Shown in pieces: positions 38,937-48,600 of a DNA stretch of 64,000 nucleotides (within the stretch, counting starts at the first letter, position 1; each line of letters starts with the position of its first letter). The stretch is from assembly GCA_026391215.1 (NCBI GenBank), contig JAPLDX010000051.1:1-64000 (forward strand), written 5' to 3'. The stretch comes from Bacteroidia bacterium. Its GTDB lineage: Bacteria; Bacteroidota; Bacteroidia; Bacteroidales; VadinHA17. The notes beneath the pieces were generated by a model. That model was not told the origin of the DNA. It searched no databases and worked only from the letters and a program-made list of their open reading frames with translations. The translations under genes were made by a program, and so were the position numbers.

Positions 38937-41774
38937 ATGAGATATTTGTTTTGTCTGATATTGATTATTGGCGGGTGCACCGCAAAACACCCGGAAGGGC
39001 TGCGAATAATATCTCTGGCCGGAGAATGGGGTTTTAAAACGGACTCTCTCGATAAGGGAATTGATGAGCAATGGTCCAACGTGAGGTTTGATGAAACAGT
39101 TAACCTGCCGGGTTCTATGGCCGAAAACGGTAAAGGCGAAGAAGTCACTGTAAACACAGACTGGACAGGTGATATTGTTGACAGATCCTATTTCACAGAA
39201 AAGAAATATGAAAAATACCGTCAGCCGGGGAATATCAAAATCCCATTCTGGCTGAAGCCAGTGAAATATTATAAAGGTGTCGCATGGTATCAGAAGGAGG
39301 TAGAAATTCCTGATAGCTGGAAAGGAAAGCGGGTTGTACTTTTTCTTGAAAGGTGCCACTGGGAGTCGACAGTCTTCGTAAACGGAAACAAGGCAGGAAC
39401 TCAAAACAGCCTCGCAACACCTCATGAGTACGATATCTCTGATCTGTTGCAGCCAGGAAAAAACCTGTTAAGCATAAGGATTGATAACAGGGTTGTAATT
39501 CCGGTGGGAGTAAACTCACACAGCATAAGTGACCATACTCAATCGAACTGGAACGGAATTACCGGAGAAATATGCCTGTATTCAACTTCTCTTCAATATA
39601 TTAATGATATTAAAGTCATTCCTGATATTGAGAATGAGTCAGCGAAAATCATTGTCAGCATCAAGAATCCGGGAAACGCTGATTTCAAAGGTAAGCTCAG
39701 GATAAAGGCACAATCCTTCAACTCAGAAAATATACAGAAGCTTCCCCGGAAAAATGTAAGAATTGTTACAAATGCTGACGGGCAGCAGGTGATCATTAAT
39801 TATAAGATCCGTGATCCGCAGTTATGGAGTGAGTTTAATCCTGTTGTGTACAGATTATCGGCGAATCTCCGGGGACCAGGCAATATAACAATTGATAAGC
39901 AGGAAGTTGATTTCGGCATGAGGGAATTTAAAGCCAATGGAACACGCTTTGAGATAAATGGGATTCCTGTATTTCTCAGGGGAACGACAGAATGCTGTAT
40001 TTTCCCTCTTACCGGTTATCCTCCGGCAGATGTTGATTCATGGGTAAAGGTACTGAGTACCATAAAGGATTACGGACTTAACCATGTGCGTTTCCATTCT
40101 TTTTGTCCACCGGAAGCAGCATTCATTGCTGCCGATAAGCTCGGTATCTATTTCCATATTGAATGCAGTTCATGGGCAAACCAGGGTGCATCTGTAGGTG
40201 ACGGTACTCCTCTGGATAAATTCATTTACGAAGAGGGAGCCCGGATTCTGAAGGAGTATGGAAATCATCCTTCATTCTGCATGCTTGCATATGGCAATGA
40301 GCCCGGAGGAAGAAACCAGAATAAATTTCTTGGTGATTTAATAACTTACTGGAAATCAATAGATAATAGAAGGGTTTATACATCAGCGGCAGGATGGCCG
40401 ATAATCCCTGAAAACGATTATAACCTGACATCTGAACCAAGGATACAACATTGGGAAGAAGGTCTGAAAAGCATTATTAATGCTGAGCCGCCTCAGACAA
40501 AGTATGACTTTCGCGATTTTGTTTCAAAATACAATGTACCAACAGTCAGTCATGAGATAGGACAATGGTGTGTCTATCCGGATTTTAAGGAGATTGAAAA
40601 ATATACGGGAGTTCTGAAGCCTACAAATATTGAAATATTCAGGGAGACCCTTGAAGCGAACAATATGGGAGGACAGGCAGAGGATTTCCTGAAAGCTTCA
40701 GGGAAGCTTCAGGTACTTTGTTATAAGGCTGATATTGAGGCAGCATTGAGGACTCCCGGATTTGGAGGTTTTGAGATGCTTCAGCTTCATGATTTCCCGG
40801 GTCAGGGAACAGCCCTCGTGGGTATTCTGAATCCTTTCTTTGAATCCAAAGGATATGTTACACCTGAAGAGTTCAGGATGTTCTGCAACGAAACTGTTCC
40901 GCTTGCAAGAATGGAGAAGCTGATTTACAAGAATGGCGAAACATTCGCGCCAAGAATTGAAATAGCACATTTTGGCGCAAAGCCTGTTTATAATGCTGAA
41001 ATATTTTGCCAGGTTACTGATTCCTCCGGGCAAATCCTCCGCAAAGAAATAATGACAATGGATGAAATAAAAATCGGGGATGAGAATATTGCAGGAGTAT
41101 TTGCGATGGATATACCAGAGATCATAAATGCACAAAAACTCATATTCGAAGTTTCCATTATTGGCACATCATTTAAAAACAAATGGGATTTCTGGGCTTA
41201 TCCTTCTGCAGATGAATCAAAACCGGGTAGTGTTTATATCACTGATAAGCTGGACAGGAATGCTGAAGATATACTTAGAAAAGGAGGATCAGTCTTATTT
41301 CTGACTTATGGCAATGTTGGAAAGACAAAAGGAGCGCAGGTGGCAATCGGTTTCTCCAGTATCTTTTGGAACACAGCCTGGACCAATAATCAGGCTCCGC
41401 ATACACTTGGAATTCTTTGCGATCCTGCCCATCCGTTATTTAAAAGCTTCCCGACAGAATATCACAGCAACTGGCAGTGGTGGGATCCTGTGACGCACTC
41501 CCAGGCTATGATACTTGACGGATTTCCTGCAGAGCTTAAACCGTTGATTCAACCTATAGATACGTGGTTTGAGAACAGGAGGCTGGCGCTGGCTTTCGAA
41601 GCAAAATGTGGCGGTGGGAAGCTGATGGCCTGCAGTGTAAACATGAAGGATAGCCTTGATCAAAGGCCCGTTACAAGTCAGCTTCTAAGGTCAATGCTGA
41701 ACTACATGAATAGCGAATCGTTTGATCCCCACGTAAATATTGAGGTGAATAAGATCAGAGAATTGATTAACTAA
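38937..41774 (+). CDS. Glycoside hydrolase family 2 lipoprotein (beta-galactosidase/glucuronidase-like)
   Basis: 945 residues from ATG 38937. Lipobox GGC near residue 14. Order: GH2 sugar-binding jelly-roll (about 30-210, with WYQKEVEIPDSWKGKRV and LFLERCHWESTVFVNG), Ig-like domain, TIM barrel (about 330-600) with acid/base Glu in YGNEPGG (near 455) and probable nucleophile in VSHEIGQW (near 540), and ~300 residues of C-terminal beta domains. Retaining exo-glycosidase; substrate not predictable. Lies 42 bases after the DUF5107 gene. Surface or periplasmic location fits release of a sugar for the porter. Confidence 0.88.
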   Translation: MRYLFCLILIIGGCTAKHPEGLRIISLAGEWGFKTDSLDKGIDEQWSNVRFDETVNLPGSMAENGKGEEVTVNTDWTGDIVDRSYFTEKKYEKYRQPGNIKIPFWLKPVKYYKGVAWYQKEVEIPDSWKGKRVVLFLERCHWESTVFVNGNKAGTQNSLATPHEYDISDLLQPGKNLLSIRIDNRVVIPVGVNSHSISDHTQSNWNGITGEICLYSTSLQYINDIKVIPDIENESAKIIVSIKNPGNADFKGKLRIKAQSFNSENIQKLPRKNVRIVTNADGQQVIINYKIRDPQLWSEFNPVVYRLSANLRGPGNITIDKQEVDFGMREFKANGTRFEINGIPVFLRGTTECCIFPLTGYPPADVDSWVKVLSTIKDYGLNHVRFHSFCPPEAAFIAADKLGIYFHIECSSWANQGASVGDGTPLDKFIYEEGARILKEYGNHPSFCMLAYGNEPGGRNQNKFLGDLITYWKSIDNRRVYTSAAGWPIIPENDYNLTSEPRIQHWEEGLKSIINAEPPQTKYDFRDFVSKYNVPTVSHEIGQWCVYPDFKEIEKYTGVLKPTNIEIFRETLEANNMGGQAEDFLKASGKLQVLCYKADIEAALRTPGFGGFEMLQLHDFPGQGTALVGILNPFFESKGYVTPEEFRMFCNETVPLARMEKLIYKNGETFAPRIEIAHFGAKPVYNAEIFCQVTDSSGQILRKEIMTMDEIKIGDENIAGVFAMDIPEIINAQKLIFEVSIIGTSFKNKWDFWAYPSADESKPGSVYITDKLDRNAEDILRKGGSVLFLTYGNVGKTKGAQVAIGFSSIFWNTAWTNNQAPHTLGILCDPAHPLFKSFPTEYHSNWQWWDPVTHSQAMILDGFPAELKPLIQPIDTWFENRRLALAFEAKCGGGKLMACSVNMKDSLDQRPVTSQLLRSMLNYMNSESFDPHVNIEVNKIRELIN

Positions 41775-41800
41775 TCAGCCTGATCTTATGATATTTTTTT
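41749..41800 (+). terminator. Terminator of the glycoside operon
   Basis: ATAAGATCAG (41749-41758) and CTGATCTTAT (41780-41789) form a 10-bp stem, followed by GATATTTTTTT. The loop covers the stop codon of the GH2 gene. Confidence 0.65.
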
Positions 41801-42571
41801 AACTCTTTTTTCGATCTTCTTTCTGATTTTATCATAAGATGGAGCCGGTCCAATCGAAACTTCTTTTCCGTCGATATAAAGGGAATCTATGATCCCCCAT
41901 TCTTTTACATCCTCTCTGTCGATAGTGTCAAATTCCTGAAGGTTGATTTTCCCTGGGAATTCCTGGCAAGCCCTCTTTGCCCGCTCGCATGCAATATTTA
42001 CTGTCTGGCACCAACCGTTCCTGAACATTGTAACATTTACTTTTCCATCTCCTTTTCCGGGCTGCTTTATGATTTTCATGAATTTCGGAGGTTCTGCTTT
42101 TTCGTTGAAAGGTTTCCAGAGCATTCTCATGATCCCGGCTTTGTTAGCAGTTTTATATCCCTGTTTTCTGAACCATGATGCGCGCATAAAGACCGGGATC
42201 GCGAGACCCCAGGTTACAAGTCCGTCTGCTCCAAGCTGTCTTACATCCTCTTCTGCAGCTTTCAGAAGGGCTTTTCCCATTCCCTGTTTACGGTAATCAC
42301 CGCGTCCCATTTTATGTCCGTGTACCCATATACAAAGGACCACATATAAGTTTTTCCCTTCAAATGTTGAATATTCGATTGGGACATACTGTATCATGCC
42401 TGCAATGACTCCCTTATCGTCCTGGACGAATTTTACTCTAAGGCCTTTTTCTTTCATTTTGTTATACCATTTCTGCTTCTGGTCTCCGGCTTCCTTCATT
42501 TCTTCCGAATATTCTTCAAGACAGCAGAAATACTGATTTTCAGTTTCGGGGGTGATGTCGACGATTTTCAT
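41786..42571 (-). CDS. GNAT N-acetyltransferase fused to YoaP-like domain
   Basis: 261 residues. N-terminal GNAT fold (about 1-155) with the acetyl-CoA loop RKQGMGKALLKAAEEDVRQLG. The C-terminal ~100 residues (KVNVTMFRNGWCQTVNIACERAKRA, then WGIIDSLYIDGKEVSIGPAPS) look like the YoaP-like domain, a thioredoxin-fold-related module with a Cys near its start (GWCQTV). The acetylated substrate is unknown; related fusions have been linked to antibiotic or small-molecule modification. Monocistronic, convergent with the GH2 gene. Confidence 0.75.
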   Translation of the reverse strand: MKIVDITPETENQYFCCLEEYSEEMKEAGDQKQKWYNKMKEKGLRVKFVQDDKGVIAGMIQYVPIEYSTFEGKNLYVVLCIWVHGHKMGRGDYRKQGMGKALLKAAEEDVRQLGADGLVTWGLAIPVFMRASWFRKQGYKTANKAGIMRMLWKPFNEKAEPPKFMKIIKQPGKGDGKVNVTMFRNGWCQTVNIACERAKRACQEFPGKINLQEFDTIDREDVKEWGIIDSLYIDGKEVSIGPAPSYDKIRKKIEKRVKKIS

Positions 42572-42645
42572 GGCAAAAAATTTCTTTTAATATAGAAATA
42601 ATATTGAAGTATTAAAAGCAATTTTCTATATTTCTTAGAAATTAA

Positions 42646-44139
42646 ATGATTGATATGAGATCAAATATGTTATTGCATCTACAAAAGATTTTTTACGGTC
42701 TGGTATTATTGTTAATCACAATCATAAACCATAACTGCACTAAATCATCAAGAACCGATAGAAGGGATTTCGATTTAGTCATTCTGAATGGAAGAGTCAT
42801 AGATCCTGAATCTGACTTTGATGGAATAAGGAATATTGGTATCAGTGACGCGAAAATCCAACTGATTACAGATAAAGTTATTACAGGCAAACAAGTAATT
42901 GATGCTAAAGGACTTGTTGTCTCACCTGGATTCATAGATATACATCAGCACGGCCAGGACCAGGAGAACTATCGATACAAAGTAATGGATGGAGTAACAA
43001 CGGCGCTGGAGCTTGAGATGGGCACATCAGATGTTGATAAATGGTACAGCGAACGGGAGAATAAATCAATAATTAATCATGGTGTAAGTATTGGTCATAT
43101 TCCTTTACGTATAGATCTCATGCACGATCCGGGAGGTTTTGCACCGGTAGAAGATGCAGCCTACAAGGAAGCTTCAGATGAAGAGACTGAACAATTAAAG
43201 AAAGGGATTGAGTATGGATTAAATCGCGGAGCTCTTGGCGTCGGACTGGGATTGATGTATACTCCTGCAGCATCGCGGTGGGAAATCCTTGAAATGTTCC
43301 GGGTGGCTGCCAGGTATAATGCTCCATGTATTGTCCATATGCGTTATGCAGGATTGAAAGAGCCTAACAGCTGCATTGCCGCACTTGAAGAGGTTATATC
43401 AGCCTCTGCCATTACAGGTGCACCTCTTCATGTGGTTCATGTTACAAGCATCGGATTCAGCCAGACACCGATGATGCTTCAGATGATCTCTGAAGCACAG
43501 TCACGGGGACTGGATGTCTCGGTTGAGTGTTATCCCTATCCTGCAACGCAGACGCTTATTGAATCAGCCATTTATGATGGCGACTGGCGAGGTTCCTGGG
43601 GAATTGATTATAGCGACCTGCAGTGGATCGCAACTGGTGAAAGGCTGACAGAGGAAAGCTTTGCTAAATACAGGAAGACCGGCGGGATGGTGATTGCACA
43701 TTCAATACCTGAGGCAGTTGTGAAATCAACAATTGCAAATCCGGATGTTATTATAGCGAGTGACGGGATGTTGTCAGAAGGGAAAGGTCATCCCCGGGGT
43801 GTAGGTTCATTTTCCAGGTTGCTGGGTAAATATGTGAGGGAAGAAAATATTATTTCACTTAATGAAGGCTTGAAAAAGATCACAATTATGCCTGCAGTGA
43901 GATTTGAAAAGATAGCCCCGGCATTCAAAAACAAGGGTCGTATATGTATTGGAGCTGATGCTGATATTACGATTTTCGATCCTGATAAAATCATTGATCA
44001 GGCTACTTATGAGGAGCCTGCGCGGTTTTCGAAAGGAGTTCATTATGTAATTGTTAATGGGGTTGTTGTTGTGAGGGAAGGTAATTCATTAGATGGTATA
44101 TTTCCCGGCAGGGGAGTCAGAGGATTGGTCAGGGATTGA
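42646..44139 (+). CDS. Amidohydrolase, N-acyl-D-amino-acid deacylase-like
   Basis: 497 residues. An N-terminal hydrophobic signal ends at HNC, a weak lipobox, so export or membrane tethering is likely. Amidohydrolase core: DFDLVILNGRVIDP, metal-binding IDIHQHGQ, later His in VHVTSIG and HSIPEAV, and Asp in IIASDGMLSE. Closest to the D-aminoacylase/dihydroorotase branch; the insertion and order fit N-acyl-D-amino-acid deacylase. It might remove acyl groups from D-amino acids of peptidoglycan or of exogenous material. Starts ATG 42646, with ATGs 3 and 7 codons on that are alternatives. Not overlapping its neighbours. Confidence 0.8.
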   Translation: MIDMRSNMLLHLQKIFYGLVLLLITIINHNCTKSSRTDRRDFDLVILNGRVIDPESDFDGIRNIGISDAKIQLITDKVITGKQVIDAKGLVVSPGFIDIHQHGQDQENYRYKVMDGVTTALELEMGTSDVDKWYSERENKSIINHGVSIGHIPLRIDLMHDPGGFAPVEDAAYKEASDEETEQLKKGIEYGLNRGALGVGLGLMYTPAASRWEILEMFRVAARYNAPCIVHMRYAGLKEPNSCIAALEEVISASAITGAPLHVVHVTSIGFSQTPMMLQMISEAQSRGLDVSVECYPYPATQTLIESAIYDGDWRGSWGIDYSDLQWIATGERLTEESFAKYRKTGGMVIAHSIPEAVVKSTIANPDVIIASDGMLSEGKGHPRGVGSFSRLLGKYVREENIISLNEGLKKITIMPAVRFEKIAPAFKNKGRICIGADADITIFDPDKIIDQATYEEPARFSKGVHYVIVNGVVVVREGNSLDGIFPGRGVRGLVRD

Positions 44140-44282
44140 TTATGGTGAAAGTTTTACCAGCCTAAGCCCCTATTACCTGGGGCGATGCCAGATTGCGAGT
44201 TGCATGTTGCAGATGCAAAGCTGGAATTCGTATTTTCCCTGAAAATTAAATATGAGAAAATGAATTTTCGTGGAAAAGTTAT

Positions 44283-44290
44283 TATCTTTG
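44283..44290 (+). promoter_or_regulatory. -7 box upstream of the AAA/DUF4143 ATPase
   Basis: TATCTTTG matches TAnnTTTG exactly, 13 bases before the ATG. The -33 position reads AATG, a poor match. Confidence 0.4.
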
Positions 44291-44303
44291 TGAAAAGCCG
44301 GGG

Positions 44304-45467
44304 ATGATAACACGTTCACTTACAGATGATATCATTAAATATTTGAATCACTTCCCTGCCGTGGCTATTATCGGCCCGCGACAGGCAGGCAAAACCACCC
44401 TTGCCAAATATATAGCCACAAAAATTAAAAAGGAATCAACCTATCTGGATCTTGAAAGGATGGAAGATCTTATCAAGCTTAACAATCCGGCTGCATATCT
44501 TGAAAAAAGAAAAGATGAATGCGTCATACTAGATGAAATCCAGAGGAGGCCTGAACTTTTTCCTGAAATGAGATCGTTGATTGACCGGCACAGAATACCA
44601 GGCAGGTTCCTTATTCTTGGGAGTGCCGGTCCTGCCCTGATGCGACAAAGTTCGGAATCGCTGGCAGGCCGGATTGTTTATGTTGAATTAACGCCTTTTA
44701 CTATTACAGAAATAGGTGAAAAGGATATTGAAAATCTTTGGATAAGGGGTGGATTTCCGGAGTCATTTTTATGTCGGGATGAGAAAGCCAGGAGTAAATG
44801 GCAGAATTCATTTATTTCCACATATATTGAACGTGATTTGCCTATGCTTGGACTAATTACTTCGACATTACAATTGAGTACATTTTTCAGAATGGTATCG
44901 GGTATACAGGGTAATATTCTTAACGTCCAGGCGCTTTCGCGATCTCTTGGAGTGACAGCTACTACAATAAACCGATATCTGGATTATCTGGAGAAGTCAT
45001 TTCTTATCAGACGGTTATCTCCATTTTATATGAATATTAAAAAGAGACTTGTTAAATCTCCTAAAATCTATCTCAGGGATACAGGTATTCTGCATTCTTT
45101 ATTGGGCATTTCTTCTGCAAGACAATTATGGGACAATATCAATATAGGAGTGTCTTGGGAGTCATTTGTTATTGAGCAGGTTATAGCAATAATGGACAAA
45201 GATATGCAAGCCTGGTTCTATCGTACTCATGAGGGAACGGAATGTGATCTGCTATTGACAAGAGCTGATAAACCGGTAGCATCAATTGAAATAAAAATAT
45301 CCCTGGTCCCAAAAAGAACTAAAAGCATGACTCATTCAATAAAAGATCTTAAGACAGAACAAAATTTTATTATTGTCCCCAGATGTGATGAATCATTCAA
45401 AATCAGCGAAAATATAACTGTTTGCCGGCTTAAAGACTTCGTGGATAATTATCTTCCAAAGATTTAA
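44304..45467 (+). CDS. AAA ATPase with DUF4143 domain
   Basis: 387 residues. AAA_14 ATPase with Walker A GPRQAGKTT (24-32, Lys30) and Walker B CVILDEIQ, then a DUF4143 domain (about 195-355) with IERDLPMLG, winged-helix-like SLGVTATTINRYLDYLE, and a restriction-nuclease-like core (GTECDLLL ... ASIEIKIS) bearing the D...ExK pattern. Family members are widespread, horizontally mobile orphans without a settled function; DNA handling or defence has been suggested. No partner gene is adjacent. A promoter box lies just before it. Confidence 0.88.
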   Translation: MITRSLTDDIIKYLNHFPAVAIIGPRQAGKTTLAKYIATKIKKESTYLDLERMEDLIKLNNPAAYLEKRKDECVILDEIQRRPELFPEMRSLIDRHRIPGRFLILGSAGPALMRQSSESLAGRIVYVELTPFTITEIGEKDIENLWIRGGFPESFLCRDEKARSKWQNSFISTYIERDLPMLGLITSTLQLSTFFRMVSGIQGNILNVQALSRSLGVTATTINRYLDYLEKSFLIRRLSPFYMNIKKRLVKSPKIYLRDTGILHSLLGISSARQLWDNINIGVSWESFVIEQVIAIMDKDMQAWFYRTHEGTECDLLLTRADKPVASIEIKISLVPKRTKSMTHSIKDLKTEQNFIIVPRCDESFKISENITVCRLKDFVDNYLPKI

Positions 45468-45686
45468 TTTACGAACGCAGGTTCCCGCAGGTTAATTGTT
45501 TATCCCCACCCGCATATCATAAATAATACATTTTCTCCACTTCTCCCCTTCACCCCTTCTCGCCCTCTCCCCCTCCTTCTTTTTCTTCCCAACATCCTCT
45601 CCTTATAGTCAAATAAATTATAATAAACTTGTTATCAGCAGAAAATTGTCGTAAATTTTCTAGATATTTTCTTGGACCTGATAGTT
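45468..45686. other. Gene-free gap with a pyrimidine-rich tract
   Basis: About 45530-45606 is almost pure C and T (ctccacttctcccc... type), 70+ bases on the + strand, preceding the giant T9SS gene. No hairpin terminator for the upstream gene and no clear TAnnTTTG box is seen. The tract could act as an unstructured leader or transcription pause, or be a neutral low-complexity run. Confidence 0.5.
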
Positions 45687-48600
45687 ATGAAAAGAATTCT
45701 TCAAAAAAGGCAGATTTTAATCTGCTTCTTAATTCTGCTGACAATAGATCTCTGGCCCCAGACTTTTACAGATTCAGGGATTTCACTGCCAGGAGTAAGC
45801 AGCAGTTCAGTAGCCTGGGGCGATTATGATAATGACGGTGATCAGGATATATTATTGAGTGGACAATCAGCTTCCGGATACATTTCCAAAATCTACCGTA
45901 ACGAAGGCAGTAATATCTTTACTGAACAAACCGGCATTTCTTTGACCGGTGTTACAACCGGTTCAGTTTCCTGGGCTGATTATGATAATGACGGCGATCA
46001 GGATATCTTATTAACAGGCTGGTTCACAGGTAGCTACCTGGCCAGAATCTGGCGAAATAATGGAGACAACACTTTTACTGAACAATCGGACATTTCTCTG
46101 ACTGGTGTATCAAACAGTTCAGCTGCCTGGGCTGATTATGATAATGATGGCGATCTTGATCTTCTTGTGGCAGGTAATGGACCATTGGGACTTTCCCCAA
46201 GAATTTACCGTAATAATGGCAATAATACCTTTGCTGAAGAAACGGGTATTTCGTTGTCAGGTGCTTCTTCCGGTTCAGTAGCCTGGGGCGATTATGATAA
46301 TGATGGAGATCTGGATATTTTAATGTCAGGCGCGTCAGAATCAGGCTATATTACTAAAATCTACCTCAATAATGGGAATAATTCCTTTACTGAACAAACT
46401 GGAATTTCTTTAACTGGCGTTAATTTTGGCTCAGTAGCCTGGGGGGATTATGACAATGATGGCAATCTGGATATCCTGTTAACCGGCCAACAGCCCTCAG
46501 GAGCTGTTTCCAAAATCTACCATAATAACGGTAACAGTACATTTACAGAACAGACTGGCATCTCTTTAAAAAATGTTGATTTAAGTTCAGTAGCCTGGGG
46601 TGATTACAATAATGATGGCAACATGGATATTTTATTGACAGGTGAATCAGATTCGGGCCGTGTTTCAAAAATCTATTGTAATAATGGGGATAATACATTT
46701 ACCGAATTAACCGGTATTTCTTTGGCAGGTGTATATCAGAGTGCCTGTGCCTGGGGTGATTATGATAATGATGGAGATCTTGATATTTTACTTACAGGAA
46801 AGGACGAAAATGATAACATCATTTCAAAAATCTACCGCAACAATATAGTTACCGCAAACACAAGACCTTCTGCACCGGCCAATCTTCAAACTGTCGTAAA
46901 TAATGGAATTGTTACCTTTAAATGGGACAAAGCTACAGATAGTCAGACTCCTGCTGATGGATTAAGCTATAACCTGTATGTGTATGAATCGGGACAAAGC
47001 AATTACAAGTGTCCGCCACATGCATTCAGGGAAAGTGATGCCTTAAACGGAATGCGTCTGATCTCTAAAAACGGAAACATACAATGGAATGCAAACGGAT
47101 ATACTCTAAAAGATCTTGCCCCTGATAAAACCTATTACTGGTCTGTGCAGGCAATAGATGGTGGTTTTCTGGGCGGCAATTTCGCCGCTGAACAAAGTTT
47201 TACTGTTCCCTTATTTCGGCCTCATGAACAGGCAAATTGCATAAAGGTTACAAATATTCAGGACAATCAGGCTACTGTAACCTGGGCAGGAGGAGGAGGT
47301 ACAAAACGGGCTTTGTTTATAAAACCGGCTACCAGTGGCACTGCGGACCCTGTTGACAATACAACTTATGATATAAACAGTCTGACACCCGGTGGATGGG
47401 AATGCGTTTATAATGGTACTGAATGTACTACTGTTATCACCGGTTTGACTGTCAATACCGATTATATGATTCAGGTTGTTGAATATAACGGAACCACTGG
47501 GAACGAGATGTATTTGACTACGACAGATATCAAAAATCCTGCGTCCTTTAGCACTGTTTTTACTGAGCAATCCGGGATTGCATTACGACCTACCACAAAC
47601 ACTGCTGCGTCCTGGGGTGATTATGATAATGATGAATATCTGGATATATTATTATCGGGTTTTACTTATGATGGCTGTCGTTCGATGATATTCCGAAATA
47701 ATGGTGATAACACTTTTACCGAACAAACTGGTATTGAAATGGAAGGTGTTACATACAGTTCTGCTGCATGGGGTGATTATGATAATGATAGCTTGTTGGA
47801 TGTATTGTTAACAGGACTTCAATGGGCTAGTCCGAGTCCTTTTTATTATTCTAAAATCTATAAAAATAATGGTGACAACACTTTTACGGAACAGAAAGGT
47901 ATTTCGTTGCCAGGTGTTATTTCTGGTTCAGTAGCATGGGGTGATTATGATAAAGATGGCTTCCAGGATTTCTTATTGACCGGTCAGACTTCTTCAGGTT
48001 ATATATCCAAAATATACAGAAATAATCAGGATAATACTTTTACAGAACAAAAAGGCATTTCCTTAACCGGTGTCTGGTTAAGTTCTGTTTCCTGGGGCGA
48101 TTATGACAATGATGGTAATCTTGACATACTCTTAACTGGCGCTGCAGGTTCAGGGCCGATATCTAAAATCTATCGTAACAACGGCAATAATACATTTACT
48201 GAACAAACCGGCATTTCACTCCAGCGTGTTCAGAATAGTTCAGCAGCCTGGGGTGATTATGATAATGATGGATATCTGGATATTCTACTTACAGGTACTA
48301 ATCTTGTTAATTATTCTAAGATTTACCATAATAACGGCGATAATACCTTTACTGAACTGACAGGAATTTCATTAATAAGTGTTTCATCTGGCTCCGCCGC
48401 CTGGGGTGATTATGATAATGACGGAGACCTGGATGTTTTATTGACCGGTAATTCCAGCTCCGGATCTGTTTCCAAAATATACCGTAACAATGGCGATAAT
48501 ACTTTTAATGACCAAACCAATATTTTATTTCCTGGTGTGAGTGCAAGTTCAGTAGCATGGGGCGATTATGATAATGATGGAGATCTTGACCTTCTGATAA

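Noticed and set aside
44140..44303. Terminator or small RNA in the gap after the amidohydrolase
   Set aside because: Weak hairpins only (GCCCC...GGGGC and TTGCAT...ATGCAA) without a T-run.
44304..45467. Toxin-antitoxin or defence operon around the DUF4143 ATPase
   Set aside because: No partner gene on either side; called only as an orphan ATPase.
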